Program-made: the position numbers and the translations under genes
Shown: positions 6,479 to 6,486 of the stretch, in pieces
Layout of the letters: every line of letters starts with the position of its first letter
Numbering within the stretch: the stretch's first letter is position 1
Notes under the pieces: model-generated
Told to the model about the DNA's origin: nothing
What the model saw: the letters and a program-made list of their open reading frames with translations, nothing else
The model's database searches: none
Assembly (NCBI GenBank): GCA_004525875.1
Contig: SPBQ01000134.1
Location: forward strand, 1-6,486
DNA: 6,486 nucleotides
Source: Myxococcales bacterium
Lineage (GTDB): Bacteria; Desulfobacterota_B; Binatia; UBA1149; SPBQ01
Direction of reading: 5' to 3'

Positions 6479-6486
6479 TCTGCCGG
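6466..6486 (+). other. rapA: Probable out-of-frame continuation of rapA (start of helicase lobe two)
   Basis: These 21 bases read KLLVICR in the -1 frame relative to the upstream rapA frame. In E. coli RapA the segment QKVLVICAK opens the second RecA-like lobe, from memory of that protein. Reading this frame leftward gives GRDGPAKLLVICR from about 6448. The window ends here, so the continuation cannot be followed. A chance match of a short peptide is possible. Confidence 0.45.

Overview
This window is high-GC, gene-dense bacterial DNA holding six protein-coding genes. No RNA gene, insertion sequence, CRISPR array or phage gene was found. The strong GC bias produces many long antisense shadow frames. 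The gene set (glyoxalase-fold protein, glutathione-transferase-like protein, amidohydrolase, SDR, iron-dependent alcohol dehydrogenase, RapA) suggests a free-living, metabolically versatile Gram-negative bacterium of proteobacterial type or an uncultured relative of the former Deltaproteobacteria. The taxon is inferred from gene content only.

Layout: (1) Positions 1-82 are a leader with a 9-bp direct repeat and a strong Shine-Dalgarno site. (2) A rightward pair follows: a VOC/extradiol-dioxygenase-like protein (83-622), then a membrane-anchored glutathione-transferase-like protein (641-1696). (3) A leftward amidohydrolase_2 gene (2898-1702) converges on that pair with only 5 bp between the stops. 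(4) A 106-bp divergent intergenic region (2899-3004) lies next. (5) A rightward run of SDR oxidoreductase (3005-3811), iron-containing alcohol dehydrogenase (3834-5039) and a RapA-type SWI2/SNF2 ATPase (from 5036) follows. The last two overlap by ATGA.

Working together (inference): the first five products are all families common in breakdown or detoxification of small organic molecules. An SDR and an iron-dependent ADH could interconvert alcohols and carbonyls, the amidohydrolase could hydrolyse or decarboxylate, the VOC protein could be a ring-cleavage-like or isomerase-like enzyme, and the GST-like protein could conjugate or dehalogenate. No substrate can be named. RapA, which recycles stalled RNA polymerase, is functionally unrelated but appears translationally coupled to the dehydrogenase.

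The most notable observations are at the right end. The rapA frame closes at 6476-6478 after 480 codons, about half the usual length, while the adjoining -1 frame encodes KLLVICR, which resembles the conserved KVLVIC segment opening the second helicase lobe. This suggests a frameshift (real or a sequencing error), possibly with a missing linker. The same protein carries an unusual uninterrupted acidic insertion in its first ATPase lobe. I see no convincing evidence of a wholly new multi-gene system.
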